A stretch of 64,000 bases of DNA from Cunninghamia lanceolata. Taxonomy: Eukaryota; Streptophyta; Pinopsida; Cupressales; Cupressaceae. The stretch's first letter is position 1. Every line of letters begins with the position of its first letter. Location of the stretch: NCBI GenBank assembly GCA_027924645.1, contig BSBN01001687.1, forward strand, positions 7,006,001-7,070,000, in the 5' to 3' direction. Of this stretch, positions 1 through 12,064 are shown piece after piece. A model generated the notes under the pieces. That model saw only the letters and a program-made list of their open reading frames with translations. It made no database searches and was not told where the DNA came from. The translations under genes and the position numbers were made by a program.

Positions 1-260
1 GTTTAAATAAATTTGCAATTTATTTAAATTTGGAAAAATGAATGATTTAATTAAATAATTAAAATTATTTAATTGTTTAGAAGAATAAAGTTGATATAGA
101 TGAAATTAATTAAATAAATGTAATTTATTTAATGGGAGAAAATGAATCAAATAAATAAATTGATTTATTTATTTATTGATAGAGGAATATTAAGATGAAA
201 TAAATATTTAAAATATTTATTTAGGTAGAGTCATGTCATTTTCATTTTTAGGTGTATACA
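1..260 (-). repeat. Partial LTR, AT-rich palindrome family
   Basis: Read on the minus strand, this stretch starts at 260 with TGTATACACCTAAAAAT, nearly the same as the start (TGTAGACACCTAAAAAT) of the solo LTR at 19537-20720. Like that LTR, it continues into a run of short AT palindromes of the form TTTAAATAAAT separated by short less AT-rich spacers. I read it as the 5' end of an inverted LTR copy whose rest lies outside the window. GTATT at 261-265 would be one side of its target duplication, but the other side cannot be seen. Confidence 0.6.
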
Positions 261-314
261 GTATTCATAAAATCTTATTATTTAATTGAAGGGTTGTCAT
301 TGAATTGGTGAAAA

Positions 315-518
315 TGGTGGTATTTTTTTTTATTATGCCATCTATGAAGGTTCAAATTAGTTAGAGGCAAAACTACACCATATTCAACCCTTGGGTGACT
401 TTGACGAACTAAATCTTGGTGGTATTTTTTTTTATTATGCCATCTATGAAGGTTCAAATTAGTTAGAGGCAAAACTACACCATATTCAACCCTTGGGTGA
501 CTTTGACGAACTAAATCT
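315..518. repeat. Tandem duplication, 102-bp unit x2
   Basis: A 102-bp unit starting TGGTGGTATTTTTTTT occurs at 315-416 and again at 417-518. The copies look identical by eye, including their T-tract, so the duplication is probably recent. The repeat is the only reason for the short open frame seen here on the minus strand, so I do not call a gene. Confidence 0.9.
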
Positions 519-520
519 TG

Positions 521-2160
521 CTACTAATGATAACTCATACAGAACACAATTTTAATTTAGATATACACTCTCTTATAATATTATAATCCACTATTAAAAA
601 AAGAAATGTTGATATTTATTTAATATAATTATTTCCATTAAAAAAATTCTTATTATTTATAATGGTTTCAAAAGTAGGGGACAAATATGTTAGTGGATTT
701 CTAGCATAACCAATGGAATGATTACCCCCAATTTTTTAGATAATTACCTTTTAAATTTGTATCAAGTAAATATTCATGGGTTATAATTGGTGTCGAGCAT
801 CAAAATTTATCGTGGTAAATTGTTCTATCGATTAGTGTAACCTAGACGTTTTACTCGGATCTAAAGCAATAATTATGGTTCATTCTTTTGAAAGGGAGAA
901 TTAAAAGACTTCTAATGAGTAAAATTAACTATATTTGGGACAAATCCCTTCGTTGGGATATATAATGAGCGAATGCTATCTAAATTTAGTGAATTTTATC
1001 TAAATAAAGATAACCAACTTAATTGGGCTACACTAGACCATAAAGGAGTATACAAACCCTCATAATGCATTTTTTTTTAGAGAAAAAACATATATATGTT
1101 TCAAACATAATTATGCAAGCTCACTATGGGATAATTGGGAAATGATAATGAGATTCAAATCCCTATAATTCAACCATGGATTAGTATCTACCTCATTATT
1201 TAGGCTATATGATGGAAAAGATACCCAATGATTCTTTTGGCACCAATATTGTTTGAATGAGGTGGTATTACTCTTTGACTATTGGAAAACAACATAATGC
1301 AAAGGAAAACATATATTTTTAAATGGTTATCTAGGTTAATTAATTAATGTGGTTAATGAATATTTAATTAATTTAAATAATAGAGTTAGTAAATAAATGT
1401 TACAATAAATGAATATTTTAGAAGTTAAATAAAAAGGATAGTGTATTTAATTGAGGAAAATTATGATGAAGAATTAGAGTTGATGTCGCATAAAATTCAA
1501 TTATTTAGGTATAATATAGATGCTTTTGTTTTGTTTACTATCTAATGATAAATTTAAAATTCTATGTAGATTGAACCCACATTATGTAGGATCGAACTTG
1601 CATGTCGTAGAAATGTTATGAGGCATGAGATTGATCATGTTATCTATATACTTTCTAATTCACCCATATCTCTACTATCTATTGAAGCATAAGGATTGAT
1701 GGTATTTGGAAATACAGGTTGAGGAGACTATTGAAATGTGAGGGTTCACGTTCTCCTCAATCAACCACCTTGAATGGTTGTCTTTACAGCCTTGGGCAAG
1801 TGTTGGAGACAGAAAGAAAGCATGCAATTGACTATATGCAAATACTAATTCTTTTTGGTGCTCCAAGTCCAAATGTTCTTAGGAATGCTTTTTGTAATGT
1901 GGATAATGCTTGATGGTTCTAGGATCTAATGTTGAAATGAATAGTTGTAATTACTAAGACATAACAAAGAGTTACATAAATGTGTACCAAGTTGGCTCCC
2001 ATTAATTAATGGAAAACAACAAGATTTCACAATTTGAATTTTGTGTCAAATCCACATCATGCAGTATCTCTCCCACACATTGCAAAAATGACCCAGGATG
2101 AGGAACATCAACTCTCAAGATTAAGAATGGATATGTAGAACTATGGGTCATAATTTAGGT
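521..2160. other. AT-rich region with no recognised gene
   Basis: No coding frame, RNA gene or bounded element could be supported. A short AT-rich stretch near 1320-1440 (AATTAATTAAT words) resembles the palindromic LTR family but has no visible ends. The frames at 1675-1913 are short, overlap each other on opposite strands, and match nothing I recognise. Confidence 0.5.
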
Positions 2161-2519
2161 GAATGTGTTGGCCCACAATTGCCATTAAACCAAAAGGTCA
2201 ACCTTTTAATTTTTGATACAAGCGCCAGAGTTAATGAATCCATGGGAGGCAGTTAGTCCATGTCACGAATCCCGAGGCTATGCTGAACACGACACCAACC
2301 TTTTGAGAGATGAAAGCACCAACTTTCTAACAATCTCCCCCCCAGCGCCAGCCCAAGGGATTCAAACCTGTGACATTTCACTCTAATACCAATTGTTGGC
2401 CCACGATTGTCGTTAAACCAAAAGGTTGACCTTTTAATTTCTGATACAAGCGCCAGAGTTAATGAATCCATCGGCACCAGCCTTTCGGGAGACGAAAGCA
2501 CCAACTTTCCAACAGAATG
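2161..2519 (-). mobile_element. TRIM (miniature LTR retrotransposon) with target duplication
   Basis: This is a complete 349-bp element (2166-2514) flanked by GAATG at 2161-2165 and 2515-2519. On the minus strand the 5' LTR is 2514-2394 (121 bp, TGTTGG...CCAACA). The PBS TGGTATTAGAGTG at about 2391-2379 resembles the initiator-Met primer site TGGTATCAGAGC with two changes. The internal region is only about 60 bp. A purine tract (GGGGGGGAGA, about 2343-2334) precedes the 3' LTR at 2332-2166 (167 bp). The 3' LTR carries roughly 46 bp of extra sequence. No protein is encoded, as expected of a TRIM, so its mobilisation would depend on another LTR element. The internal GGTTTGAATCCC also resembles a pol III B box; I take this as incidental. 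Confidence 0.88.
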
Positions 2520-3001
2520 TGTGTGAATAGGTGTAAATAAGGCAAGTATAAGGTAAAATGTATGAGAATGTGTGAAGGCAAGAATAAATGAGGATGGATT
2601 AGGGAAGGATCCAAACTTGACAAAAAGTGAACCACATGTCGATATATAATCATATTAATACATTCTATCAAAATGGTCTTAAAAATAAATGGGAAATGGC
2701 ATTGGTATGCTAATTTCACCATTACACTTATATACTAACACAACAAAATTATCCACCCAAAGCTTTCTACACCAAAAAAAATTCTTGTGACAATTTTTTG
2801 TAATTTTGGGACTCATTATTAAAGGGAAGTATTAGCTCTATATTTTTGGGACTTATTATTAAAGATAAGTATTAAGGTGAGCTGACTATTAGATTTATAA
2901 TCTTGTCTAGGATAGTTTAATGTTTAGTTTGTGTTTAAGGCTAAGTTCTCCATTTAGGTCAACCTCCTTTGATATGTATATTAAATATGTATATATACAC
3001 A

Positions 3002-3015
3002 CATTTAATCCCATT
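3002..3015. repeat. Target site duplication of long LINE, left copy
   Basis: CATTTAATCCCATT here is repeated exactly at 14868-14881. A 14-bp duplication is typical of target-primed reverse transcription and defines the outer ends of the LINE between them. Confidence 0.85.
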
Positions 3016-3205
3016 ATTTTTGATATATTAAGTAGGAAAACAAGGGTGCCGAACCCATTACACATTAGCCCCAAGGGCACCACATCGAGTTAACCAAAAA
3101 GGAACAACACAGCAAAAAGGAACCAAAGTCCAGAACCAGAGGCAACAGATAAACAGCCGATAAACAGAACACAAAAGCAAAGAAAACATAGAAAAGCCCC
3201 ATGGG
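3016..3205 (-). other. LINE 3' UTR and tail
   Basis: This non-coding T/G-rich stretch (on the minus strand) follows the stop of ORF3. It ends in GGGTTCGGCACCCTTG, then ATATCAAAAATA. The same layout ends the LINE derivatives at 41390-41580 (GGGTTTGGCTCCCTTG, then ATAATCAAAA), 44549-44832 and 46770-47121. A shared 3' end is what a reverse transcriptase with sequence-specific tail recognition would leave. The GGG/CCC pairing could form a small hairpin; that is inference. Confidence 0.7.
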
Positions 3206-4867
3206 CTAGTTGAAGAGTTTCTCCCAATCCTTAGTGAGGAATTGGTACATGTCCTCATACTCCTTGATTTCTTTGTCCTTCAGCCCATGCCTGGTGAGTT
3301 CAATATCTTGTAGCATGGCCAAAGTGGTTGCAAACTTGTGCATGACTTTCGAGGTAAACCTGGATAGAGTCATAAACTTTTTCTCTAGTATTGTCATTCT
3401 GGTGTTGATGTCTTCCAATTCTTTGCCTTTGCTGATAGTCTTTTTACCCTTTTTGTTTTTCTCAGTTTCCTGTATGGTTTTCTCCAAGCTATCCGTCTTT
3501 GAAATCTGAGCATTAAATTCAGGGAACTTGTTGGGTCCTTCATCCATAGTCTTAAGAACCACAGTGTCCTCCTGGTTCACAACCTTGGTTTCCCCATCAG
3601 GGGTGGGCTTGTTAGCCAATCTAGTCGATCATCTGGCAGACATGACCCTCCCCTTGCTCTGTGGAGCAACATACTCCTCATCCATCTTGACATCACTACT
3701 ATCCCCACTTTCCATAGAGTCCTTATCCCCTTCCTCCAAATTATGGATTTCAACTTTAGGGTTATCCTCAGAATTCACAGAGGTGCTTCCCCCTTCTTTG
3801 CCCACCTTACCCTTCTTGAGGGGAGTATCACCTTTCACATCACTAACAGTCAGCTTTCTTTTGGTTTTAGGGTTGTCCACCTTCGGGTCACTCTATTCCT
3901 TAGCGCAAGCCAACATAGGGGTTTTGTTCTTGGTTGAAGAGGACTTGGTAGTTCTGAGAGACTAGGAGTAGCGCTCAGGGGTGATTTCAATGATAATCAC
4001 AAGATTGTTGTGGGGGGGTTTCAGTTTGTTTTTAGGCGAGGCAACAGGGTTGTCAACCCGAGTAGCAAGGATTTTCTTAGGCGGGCAGAGGACAAGGTGA
4101 AATTTGTATAGCCTGTAAATTAACCCCTGGTGAAGCAGTATGGGAGGCTTCTCAGGGTCATTCTTGTGTTGTTCTATGGCAGCCTCTATAGAATTTTCTA
4201 GAGAAGAAAGCAAGAAGAAAGGAAAGTTGATGAATTTACTATGCCTAAAGTAATTCAATAACACAAAATGGTAGTGGAAGAACCGACGGAACCTACCTTT
4301 GAGCATGAAGTATTTGATAATCATGTAGCATACATCATCCCACAGTTTTGGTATCCACTCCCTATTGAACCCTCCTTGTAGGTTGTGCAAAGCTTCACCT
4401 TTCTTTCGAAACAGTGCCATGCCATCTGGGTCAGAGACCTTGCAGGTTTTCTTATGTTTCACAGCATCCGTAGTCATCCTAGTAGCCATCCCAATAACTT
4501 CTTCAGTAACTTCAAAGCCAAAACCACCCACTTGAACATGTCTATTATTCCAAGATCGTGTAAACTTCATAGATAAGTTTTCATCATGCCCTTGAAGGCG
4601 TTCTAAAAACGGTGCCACCTGGCCCTCTTGGCAAATGTGCCAAAGGGTCTCATTGTTTCTAAATTCTTCACAAGATTCTGGTTCAGTCCGAGTCCTATCC
4701 CCCCATTTGTGAAATGTAATCCCTCTTAGTGAAATTATTAGATAGAAATGAGACTCTTTACAAGCAACTCTCTTCACCACCCTTAGCAATTTCAAATGAT
4801 TTGAAAGCACTCTACAGTGAAAAAATAAATTTGTTGTTAGTATGATCAGGCAGATACCTTGAGGCAC
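3206..4867 (-). pseudogene. Third LINE ORF, unknown protein with C-terminal coiled coil
   Basis: A single minus-strand frame of 554 codons runs 4867-3206, interrupted by only three stops (3962-3964, about 3896, about 3626-3628) and no frameshift, so it was recently a real protein. The N-terminal third is helical and mixed in charge, with segments such as LWHICQEGQVAPFLERL and EVTEEVIGMATRM. They recall proteins I associate loosely with plant mobile-element ORFs, but I cannot name a family. A lysine-rich stretch (around 3880-3780) is followed by an acidic stretch (EDNPKVEIHNLEEGDKDS). The C-terminal about 130 residues (3619-3206) look like a coiled coil (LEDINTRMTILEKKFMTLS). It lies after the ORF2 stop at 5239, inside the LINE target duplications. 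The exact start is uncertain: 4867 is not fixed by a recognisable initiation context. Function unknown. Confidence 0.65.
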
Positions 4868-5238
4868 GCAAATTCATGATGAACTTGATACCTCTCCCAT
4901 TCAAAAAGACATTAATCCATAACTTCACCTCATGCAAATTAGAAAGCCATCCCATCAAATAATTGCTATCCATGAGCTGGATGTTACAGAGATTAGGAGT
5001 TATAAACTAGTCACTAGGTACGTGATCGATCATGTGATTAACCTCTTGTCTCGTCCCTGTCATCATGTTGTTTTTTTGGCACGTCATCATTTTGCACTTA
5101 AAACTTTTCTCAAAGCTGATCTGTCAGTGTTCCATACCATCCCTAAATCTTTTAGTATTTTTCCTCATATACTAATCATTATTATTATAATCATTTCTCC
5201 TACAGTTCCTAAGGCAATCCTTAGCCCACAACTTAGAC

Positions 5239-8215
5239 TTAAAAAGATTTAAAATCATGATGACTTAGGTATAGAGTCATGCTCCGTACATAGGAGTCTT
5301 TGAATTTGATTGAGGAGGTTCCCAAATTGTATCCAACATCTCCATTTTCTCAAGCTCTAACCCAGGTTGGCCATACCATCGGCCACTTTGTTGCCTTCAT
5401 GATAGGTATGTCCAATCTCCTTATGTGTGAACCCATTCAGCAAGCTCTTGATGTCTTCAATGATATCTTTGAGTTTCCATCCACTGTCAGTTTTGCCTAG
5501 GGTAGCATCAATAATTATCTTAGAGTCACCCTCAATTTGTAACTTATCTAGACCTAGGGAAAGAGCCAATTTCGGACCCCATAAAAGAGCTAACCCCTCC
5601 ACCATGTTATTGGACTAGGTGCCAATGCCTCCAGCATAGGCAACAATGAGCTTCTGTTCATCACTTCTTATGACACCACCCACACTAGCCACTCCGGTGG
5701 TCTTTTTTTCATCTTCGTCGAAGTTGAGTTTGACCCAATCATTAGGGGGAGGTCTCCAAGTGGTGCTTTGTCTGGTGAGCTGCTTAGAATTGTCAAAGCT
5801 GGTTATGTCAGCTGTCAAACCCTAGTTCTTGGAAATCTAGATTTCCATCTGAGTGGGGGGTTCCTTATGAGCCTTGAGGGTACAAATGGATGTGTTTTCT
5901 GAGACCATTCTGTAGAAGGAGAAGAAAACTTCCTTGGTAGACTTCATCATTTCCCTGAAAATTCTATTATTTCTTTCTTTCCAGATAATCCATCCCAAAT
6001 GTGGGGGAATTTGCTCCAAAGTTCTCTGATCCTTGGGTGAGAAAAGGGGGAGCTCCAATTGTGTATGAATTTTGTTAGATTTTCATTTTGGACCTAATCT
6101 ATGATGAGGATAGCCAAGGTCCTTTCCCAGACCTCATTGGTGAAGTCACAATAGAAGAGGATATGTTGTATGGATTCTTCCTCTTTCTGACAGAGAGCGT
6201 GTCTGTTGACAAGTTGAAATCCTCTCCTATTGAATTTATTCATGGTGAGGATTTTGTGGTGAGTGGCAGCCCACCAAAAAAATTGATCTTAAGAATTAGG
6301 TTTTTATTCCAGACTTTCTTCCATAAGCTGCTATCCTGACCTCTGTTAGTTAGCATATTGTAAGCTGATTTAACTGAGAAGGCCCCCTTTTGGTCCCAGG
6401 GCCATAGCATTTCATCCTCCCTAGGGAATAAAGGGATTCTGTAGTTCTTCAATTCCAATTACAGAGACAAGCATCCATTTTTAACAATTTGACTACCTCC
6501 CTAGCAATCACTGATGTTCTTCCATTGCCTCTGCCCCTGGTTCTGCCCCAAGATGTAGTTACTGACAGACTTCCCAAAAAAGTGGCTACTCTATCTTTAA
6601 TGTTGTTGTTTTCCTGGTTGTCTCATAGAGCCAATTATCTTCTTAGAACCTTATTTTGTCTCATTTTCCTAGTTTCCACTTGATGCCTTGGGACAACGTT
6701 CTTCTAGATTTGATCATTTTATTCCAAATGACAGAGCCTTTAGGAAGGCTATCCCTTTCAATTAACTCAATCTTTTCCCTATTATGGAGGTACTTGGATT
6801 TTATTATCTGAACCCAGTCCTTATCTTCCTTGAGGAAGTTCCATCCAATCTTGGCCAACAAGGCTTTATTTATCACTTGAGTCTTTCTTATTTCCAAACC
6901 ACCTTGGAGCAGGGAAGACATATTTTCTCCCAACTGATGAGAGACATTATTTTCTTCTCCTCCACTGCAGTCCATAGAAATGTTTTCTGAATTTTTTCAA
7001 ATTTCTCAACTATGTACCTAGGAATTTTAAAGAGGGTTAGAGAATAGGTGGGGATGCCTTGCAAAGAGGCCTTTAGGAGTTGGTGTTTACTGCTTGGCTC
7101 AGGAGTTTCCCTTTCCAACCTTCCATTTTCCTTTGAATTCTCTCCAGGACAGAGTTCCAAAAATTGGGGGTCACTTCTTTAACCGTGAGGGGAAGACCGA
7201 GGTAGGTCACTGGGAGGTTGGCCTAATTACAATTTAGAATTTTCTTAACCTTCTCCTGATGAACCAAGTCAACATTAAATAAGAACACATTACTCTTTTC
7301 ATAATTTATACATTGTCTAGAGGCATTAGCATAAGAGTTCAGTAGATTTTTCCATCTTCTGGCTTCCACAACTAAAGCCGCTCCAAAAAGCATAGTTTCA
7401 TCAATGAATTGTTGGACAGACGATGGCCTCATCGTTGATGTAGCTTTGATTCCCTTCAGATCTTGTCTATCTAGATAGGAGAGAATATTCCTACCCATGA
7501 CCTCTGCCATAATGATGAACAAGTAGGGCTAGAGGGGATCCCCCTACCTGATACCTCTGCTCGCATTAAAGAAACCTTGGGGAGAACCATTGACAAGAAC
7601 CGAGTATTTAACCATAGTGACACATTCCTGTATCAATATTATAATTTTATCCTGGAAGCCAAATTTCCTAAGAACCAAAAAGAGGAAGTTCCAATATATT
7701 CTATCATAAGCCTTTGAAATGTCCAACTTGAAAGCCATGCTGGGGATGTTGCTTCTGTCCATCGAATGGATAATTGCGTGCATGGAGATGGCCGCATCAA
7801 CAATCTTCCTGCAAGGAACAAAACCTTTCTAACAATCAGAGATGATGCTGTCAAGCAAGAGTTGGAGTCTGAGGACCAGCACTTTTGTAAAAATCTTGTA
7901 GTTGGTGTTGCAAAGGCTAATAGGGCAGAAATCAACCATTTTCTCAGGGGAGTTCTTCTTAGGAATAAGGCTATGAAAGTGGAATTGATTTTCTTGAGAA
8001 TCTTGTCTTTCCTGAAGAAGTCCCTGACAGCAACAATGACATCAAAGCAAACGATTTCCCAGAAGTCTTCGAAGAAGGCCGAGGGGAACCCATCTGGGCT
8101 CAGGGCTTTGAAAGCCCCCATAGAGAACACAACCCTAACTTCTTCTTCAATAATGGGAGCCAACATACTATTGTTGTCTTTAGTAGTGAGAATGGAAGGG
8201 ATACAGTCCAACAAA
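5239..8215 (-). pseudogene. LINE ORF2, 3' part: reverse transcriptase, zinc-binding domain, RNase H
   Basis: This is the downstream part of ORF2, cut from its 5' part by the LTR at 8221-12059; the frame resumes across the 5-bp duplication TCATT. RT motifs in order include SPDGFPSAFFEDFW (about 8100), FKLDISKAYDRIYWNF (about 7720) and VNGSPQGFFNASRGIR (about 7560). FIDETMLFG (about 7400) replaces the expected FADD, so a catalytic Asp is lost. The zf-RVT domain (6458-6090) shows LWPWDQKGAFSVKSAYNML and a CQKEEESIQHILFYC motif. RNase H (5818-5357) keeps LNFDEDEKK, VEGLALLWG, EGDSKIII and the final HTYHEGNKVADGMANLG. The frame ends with TAA at 5239. Several frameshifts and stops make it non-functional. 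Confidence 0.85.
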
Positions 8216-8220
8216 TCATT
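8216..8220. repeat. Target duplication TCATT, left copy
   Basis: TCATT precedes the TG of the LTR at 8221 and is repeated at 12060-12064 right after its terminal CA. This 5-bp size is normal for LTR-element integrase. Confidence 0.85.
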
Positions 8221-11200
8221 TGTAGCATCCAAATCCGAAATAACAAGAAGTAACTAAGTTTTTACAACGGTAATTTTTTTTAACTGGGTAATCAATTACA
8301 AAAGTATCTCAACCATAATCCAAAACAACATTTTTCAATTTGTCATAACATGATCTCATTTTCCTAAAGCTGGAAGAAATGATATATATATTAAACATTT
8401 TGTTTTCTAACAAATGAAATTTTCTTGAAACAACATATATTGGAAACATACCATTATCATGCATCTCGATTGTCGATCCATCACATTCAAGACTCGGCAT
8501 TCCTCGGTATTTGGAAGAGAAGTATCTTCAAGGAGCTTAACCTCCAACCACAAACCGTCGGTCTCCCGCACTCCTTCCTAACCGGAAGTGGCCCTACCCT
8601 ACTCAAGAGGATAGACTTAGGATAACCATCGGTGTTTGCCATCTGAGCTCTGGTGTTGTAACCTACGTGTCTTGTTATCGCGCAGATCCCTAGATACCCT
8701 CTAGTCATGCACGACACTCCACAAGAAACGCCATCCAGTTACGGTGAACGTTCAATGCACTTGAGGATAGTACATCACCTTGGCCAAAGGATTTGTTTTT
8801 AATTAGTGTTCTAAGAACGCATGAACTTGGTTCACCCACCCTACTTGACTTGAACTGGTCGAAATCCTACAGTTTCCTATTTGTGTTATTTTTAACTATT
8901 TGACGACCTTGATGACCTCAAGGGTTTAGGATATCCTCCTACAATAGCGCATGGCGCAACTTTACTCTTATCTCGAGTTCAGAGTTTCATAATCCATTTT
9001 CATGTAATAACATTTCTTATAAGCGCCCACTCCTAAGTGGTTTCACGTTTGTTTACTTGGTTCCCATGTTTACACAACATTCTCAAATATTTAAAGCCAT
9101 TTCCCGTTATCCCAAAATTCGAGGTTTCTGGACTCATATGGTCTACAAGGTAAAACGAGTCTAGCACCGTCGCATGCAATGTAATTTCAACTCACATGCG
9201 GGTTTTCAATTCAAATTGTTCATTTCAGAACATGACGGTTTCCTAATCATTACTAAAACTTTATCCTCCTACTCCTCTTTCCGTGTCATTAGTTTCACAT
9301 GGTTCAACAAGATGAAAGTCATAAATAAAATATAAATAATTATGGAATCTTCTTATGTCAATAAAGATGACCAACGCATGGTCGACCTCTAGTTAAAGAT
9401 GTATGATGGTTAAGACATCAGCTGTTTACAACTGCATTTTCCGGCTATTAAACACTCTAATTTTACGTCAAAACGTGCTTAAAACTGTGGTTTTTGACTT
9501 CTACGCAACATGCATGCGGAGCAAAATGTTTACTCGCTGTGGAGTTATCGTTCAAGGAAGGTATATTGCATCTTGCATCAAAATAAGTTCGTTCCTAAAT
9601 GGATATGCGTTAGAGAACTGCGTTCTTTTATTACACCGCTTAATTCATGGCAAAAAATGCTACAATTTCTGAGTTTACGAATTCAAGAAAACAGCATACT
9701 ACTTTTTCTGAGTTTTTAAATTACAAACACAGTGATGAGACAGCAATACTTCTATTTCTGAGTCTTCAAATCTCAAACACAGGAATGATACTATTACGTG
9801 GATTGACCGCATACAGATATCATACTAGGTTTACGTTGTCGTACATTTCTTCTCGTTTTAAACGTATTGATCTTTTGCAAAGTGAGTCTTACTTACAGAT
9901 CTAAACTGAGAAGAATAATGAAGGAAATGAACCTGTTGATAAAAATGGAGGTTGTTGTGGTAACTCCACGTTCTCCTCTGCTTTTCTTCGAAGCTATCTC
10001 TTTTATCTCCTTCTGAAAATAATGACAGTCCACACTAAACAGATTCCTCTCTCTGCTGGACACTATTCAAGACAAGGCAGGCTCCTTACTTAGAAAACGT
10101 CCACCCACAGACAACTACAGGCTTCTTAGTTATCTCACCCTCTGCTTTCTACTCAGAAAAATGGATCGCTCCCTAGAAATAACCTATCACTCCTTCCCTC
10201 ACTCACGTTTTGCTCATTCCATCAGAAACTTTCTTCCTCTACTAAAACTCCCAAAACTCTCTCTCTTGCTGTCGTTTTCTTTACTCTTCACAAAGCCGGG
10301 CTCTCCTCCCGTCTCTCTCTACCCGTTCTAACTCATAACTCCATAGTTTTTAACCTCCCAACACTACTTCTTCCCTCGCGATGATGGCCCTTTCTCCTCT
10401 TACTGCCGTTTCTTTTCTCACATCCCCCGACCACTATTCCCTCAAACTAAAACTCCCCTCTTTGGTGTCGGTCTCCCACTAAAACAATCGCCATTTTTTT
10501 TATTCTTCTCCCAACCGCAGCTACACCCTATCCGTCGATGTCTCCCTCAACTCTACTTCGCAGTTACTTTTTCCTCCTCTTTCGCAGTTTCTCCCGCCAT
10601 TTCACCCTCAACGACGGCTACTCCTTCCTCTCTTACACCTTGCGAAGGAGAATCTCTCATTAAATTCTTCATTACACGTTCTCCCCTTCTCCTACTGCCC
10701 GCGAGGAAGGTTTTAACGACTTCCAGCCGCCTTCCATTAAACTTTCTACTACTACAACTACCTCCGACTTCTCCTAACCTCCGCAGTTCTATCTTCTTTC
10801 ACACAACAGCCACCGAAACATCTCCACCTTCCTAGATAATGGAGTAACATCATTTAATATCCGTTACTCTCCTTCATAACTGCAAACTACCTTCCTCTCA
10901 CGTTATGGTAAAAGGAATCTCTCCAAAGAGTTCTCGGTTGACATAATTTAATCACATGGGTCGACACAATTGATTTTAAACCCAACTTCCCATTTATCAC
11001 AACCAATCAAAAGGTGGTGGTTCCTAAGGCGACGTGGCTTGCTAGAAGACATAACAACTCCACCTTCACTCGAATACCAAGTTATCTAATTCAATCCAAA
11101 AGCCTTTATAAGATGTATTGTGGAGTTAAGCTCGGCTTGGCGGTGGTTTAGGAAATGACTAAAGCATTGTTTTGGTCGAAAAGGGACAAGAGGCAAAGAC

Positions 11201-12059
11201 CAACTTATTAAGAAAGCTCAAAGTTAGATTGACAGCTACTCGCGGTCAAAGACAGAAGAAAAGACTCACGTTAATCGACGACCAAATAAATTATTTCACG
11301 CTATGGCTTCAAATCGACATTCGTCGATCTACAAGAATAGAATAACTTCACAATACAAGTTCGACACGTTTTACGACAATCACGACGGATTGGTCGTAAC
11401 GCGAACGAGTTCTTACGATGTTAGACGCACAAAGCTGACTTCTCGCGTCTTTCGACTACGAGACAAGATTTACAATTTCGCCACAAGATGGTTCAATAAA
11501 CACTTATAAACAAAAATATTAAACATCTAAATAAGTCGACTTGCTATGATGGACTTACAACGACATCGATGACTCCAAGATTCTACATGACGTCTTTCAA
11601 CTAGAATATCACACTTTATCCTTTGACGTCGACATCTAGTTAACTAACCCAACCGACAAACAAGACTAACTGGTTGGTTCCAAGGTTTATCTACCTGTTT
11701 GGCGATCTCAGTAACAAACGCCCATGGTTAATTTCCAGAGTCTATACTCTCTCTCGAAGATACTTTCTCTTCCCGTCGAACACGGTCCACCTGTTCCTGC
11801 ATCGACAGACTCACATACAATTTTGTGTTCAAAGCACCTATGTTCAAATCAAAACATAATATATCCAAACATCATTGCATTTATTATAAAGACATTTAGT
11901 CTACAATATCACCTTGATCGTAATCATTAGATTCCACAATTCAATATAACAACTTTGTAAGATAAATCATCAATTTCCATGTCATTCACAACATATTAAA
12001 TTACTAAAATTTGCAAGAAAGTAAATAGCATAATTGTTTTCAAAAAGAGGGATGTGACA
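8221..12059 (-). mobile_element. 3.84-kb solo LTR inserted in LINE ORF2
   Basis: The unit begins TGTAGCATCC and ends GGATGTGACA, giving imperfect terminal inverted repeats (8 of 10 matching), with TCATT on both sides. I see no second copy of either end inside, so it is one LTR, presumably left by LTR-LTR recombination. It holds no coding sequence; the short frames are scattered and unlike known proteins. 9960-10850 is strongly C/T-rich on the plus strand, G/A-rich on the minus. Minus orientation is likelier because TGTCACATCC is a usual LTR start and the related LTR at 37403-40320 has a TATA-like word in that direction. At 3.8 kb it is very long for an LTR. A LARD-like non-coding element with unrecognisable LTRs is the alternative. 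Confidence 0.8.
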
Positions 12060-12064
12060 TCATT
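12060..12064. repeat. Target duplication TCATT, right copy
   Basis: Right-hand partner of 8216-8220. The LINE ORF2 frame continues to the right of it. Confidence 0.85.

Noticed and set aside
2334..2395. SINE with pol III A and B boxes
   Set aside because: A B-box-like GGTTTGAATCCC is present, but the paired LTRs, PBS, PPT and 5-bp duplication fit a TRIM much better.
3210..3965. Long plus-strand frames (99 and 145 codons)
   Set aside because: They are antisense shadows of LINE ORF3, which has better length, composition and domain-like sequence on the minus strand.
8309..11930. Many short frames inside 8221-12059
   Set aside because: They lie in a non-coding LTR, are spread over both strands, and resemble no protein.
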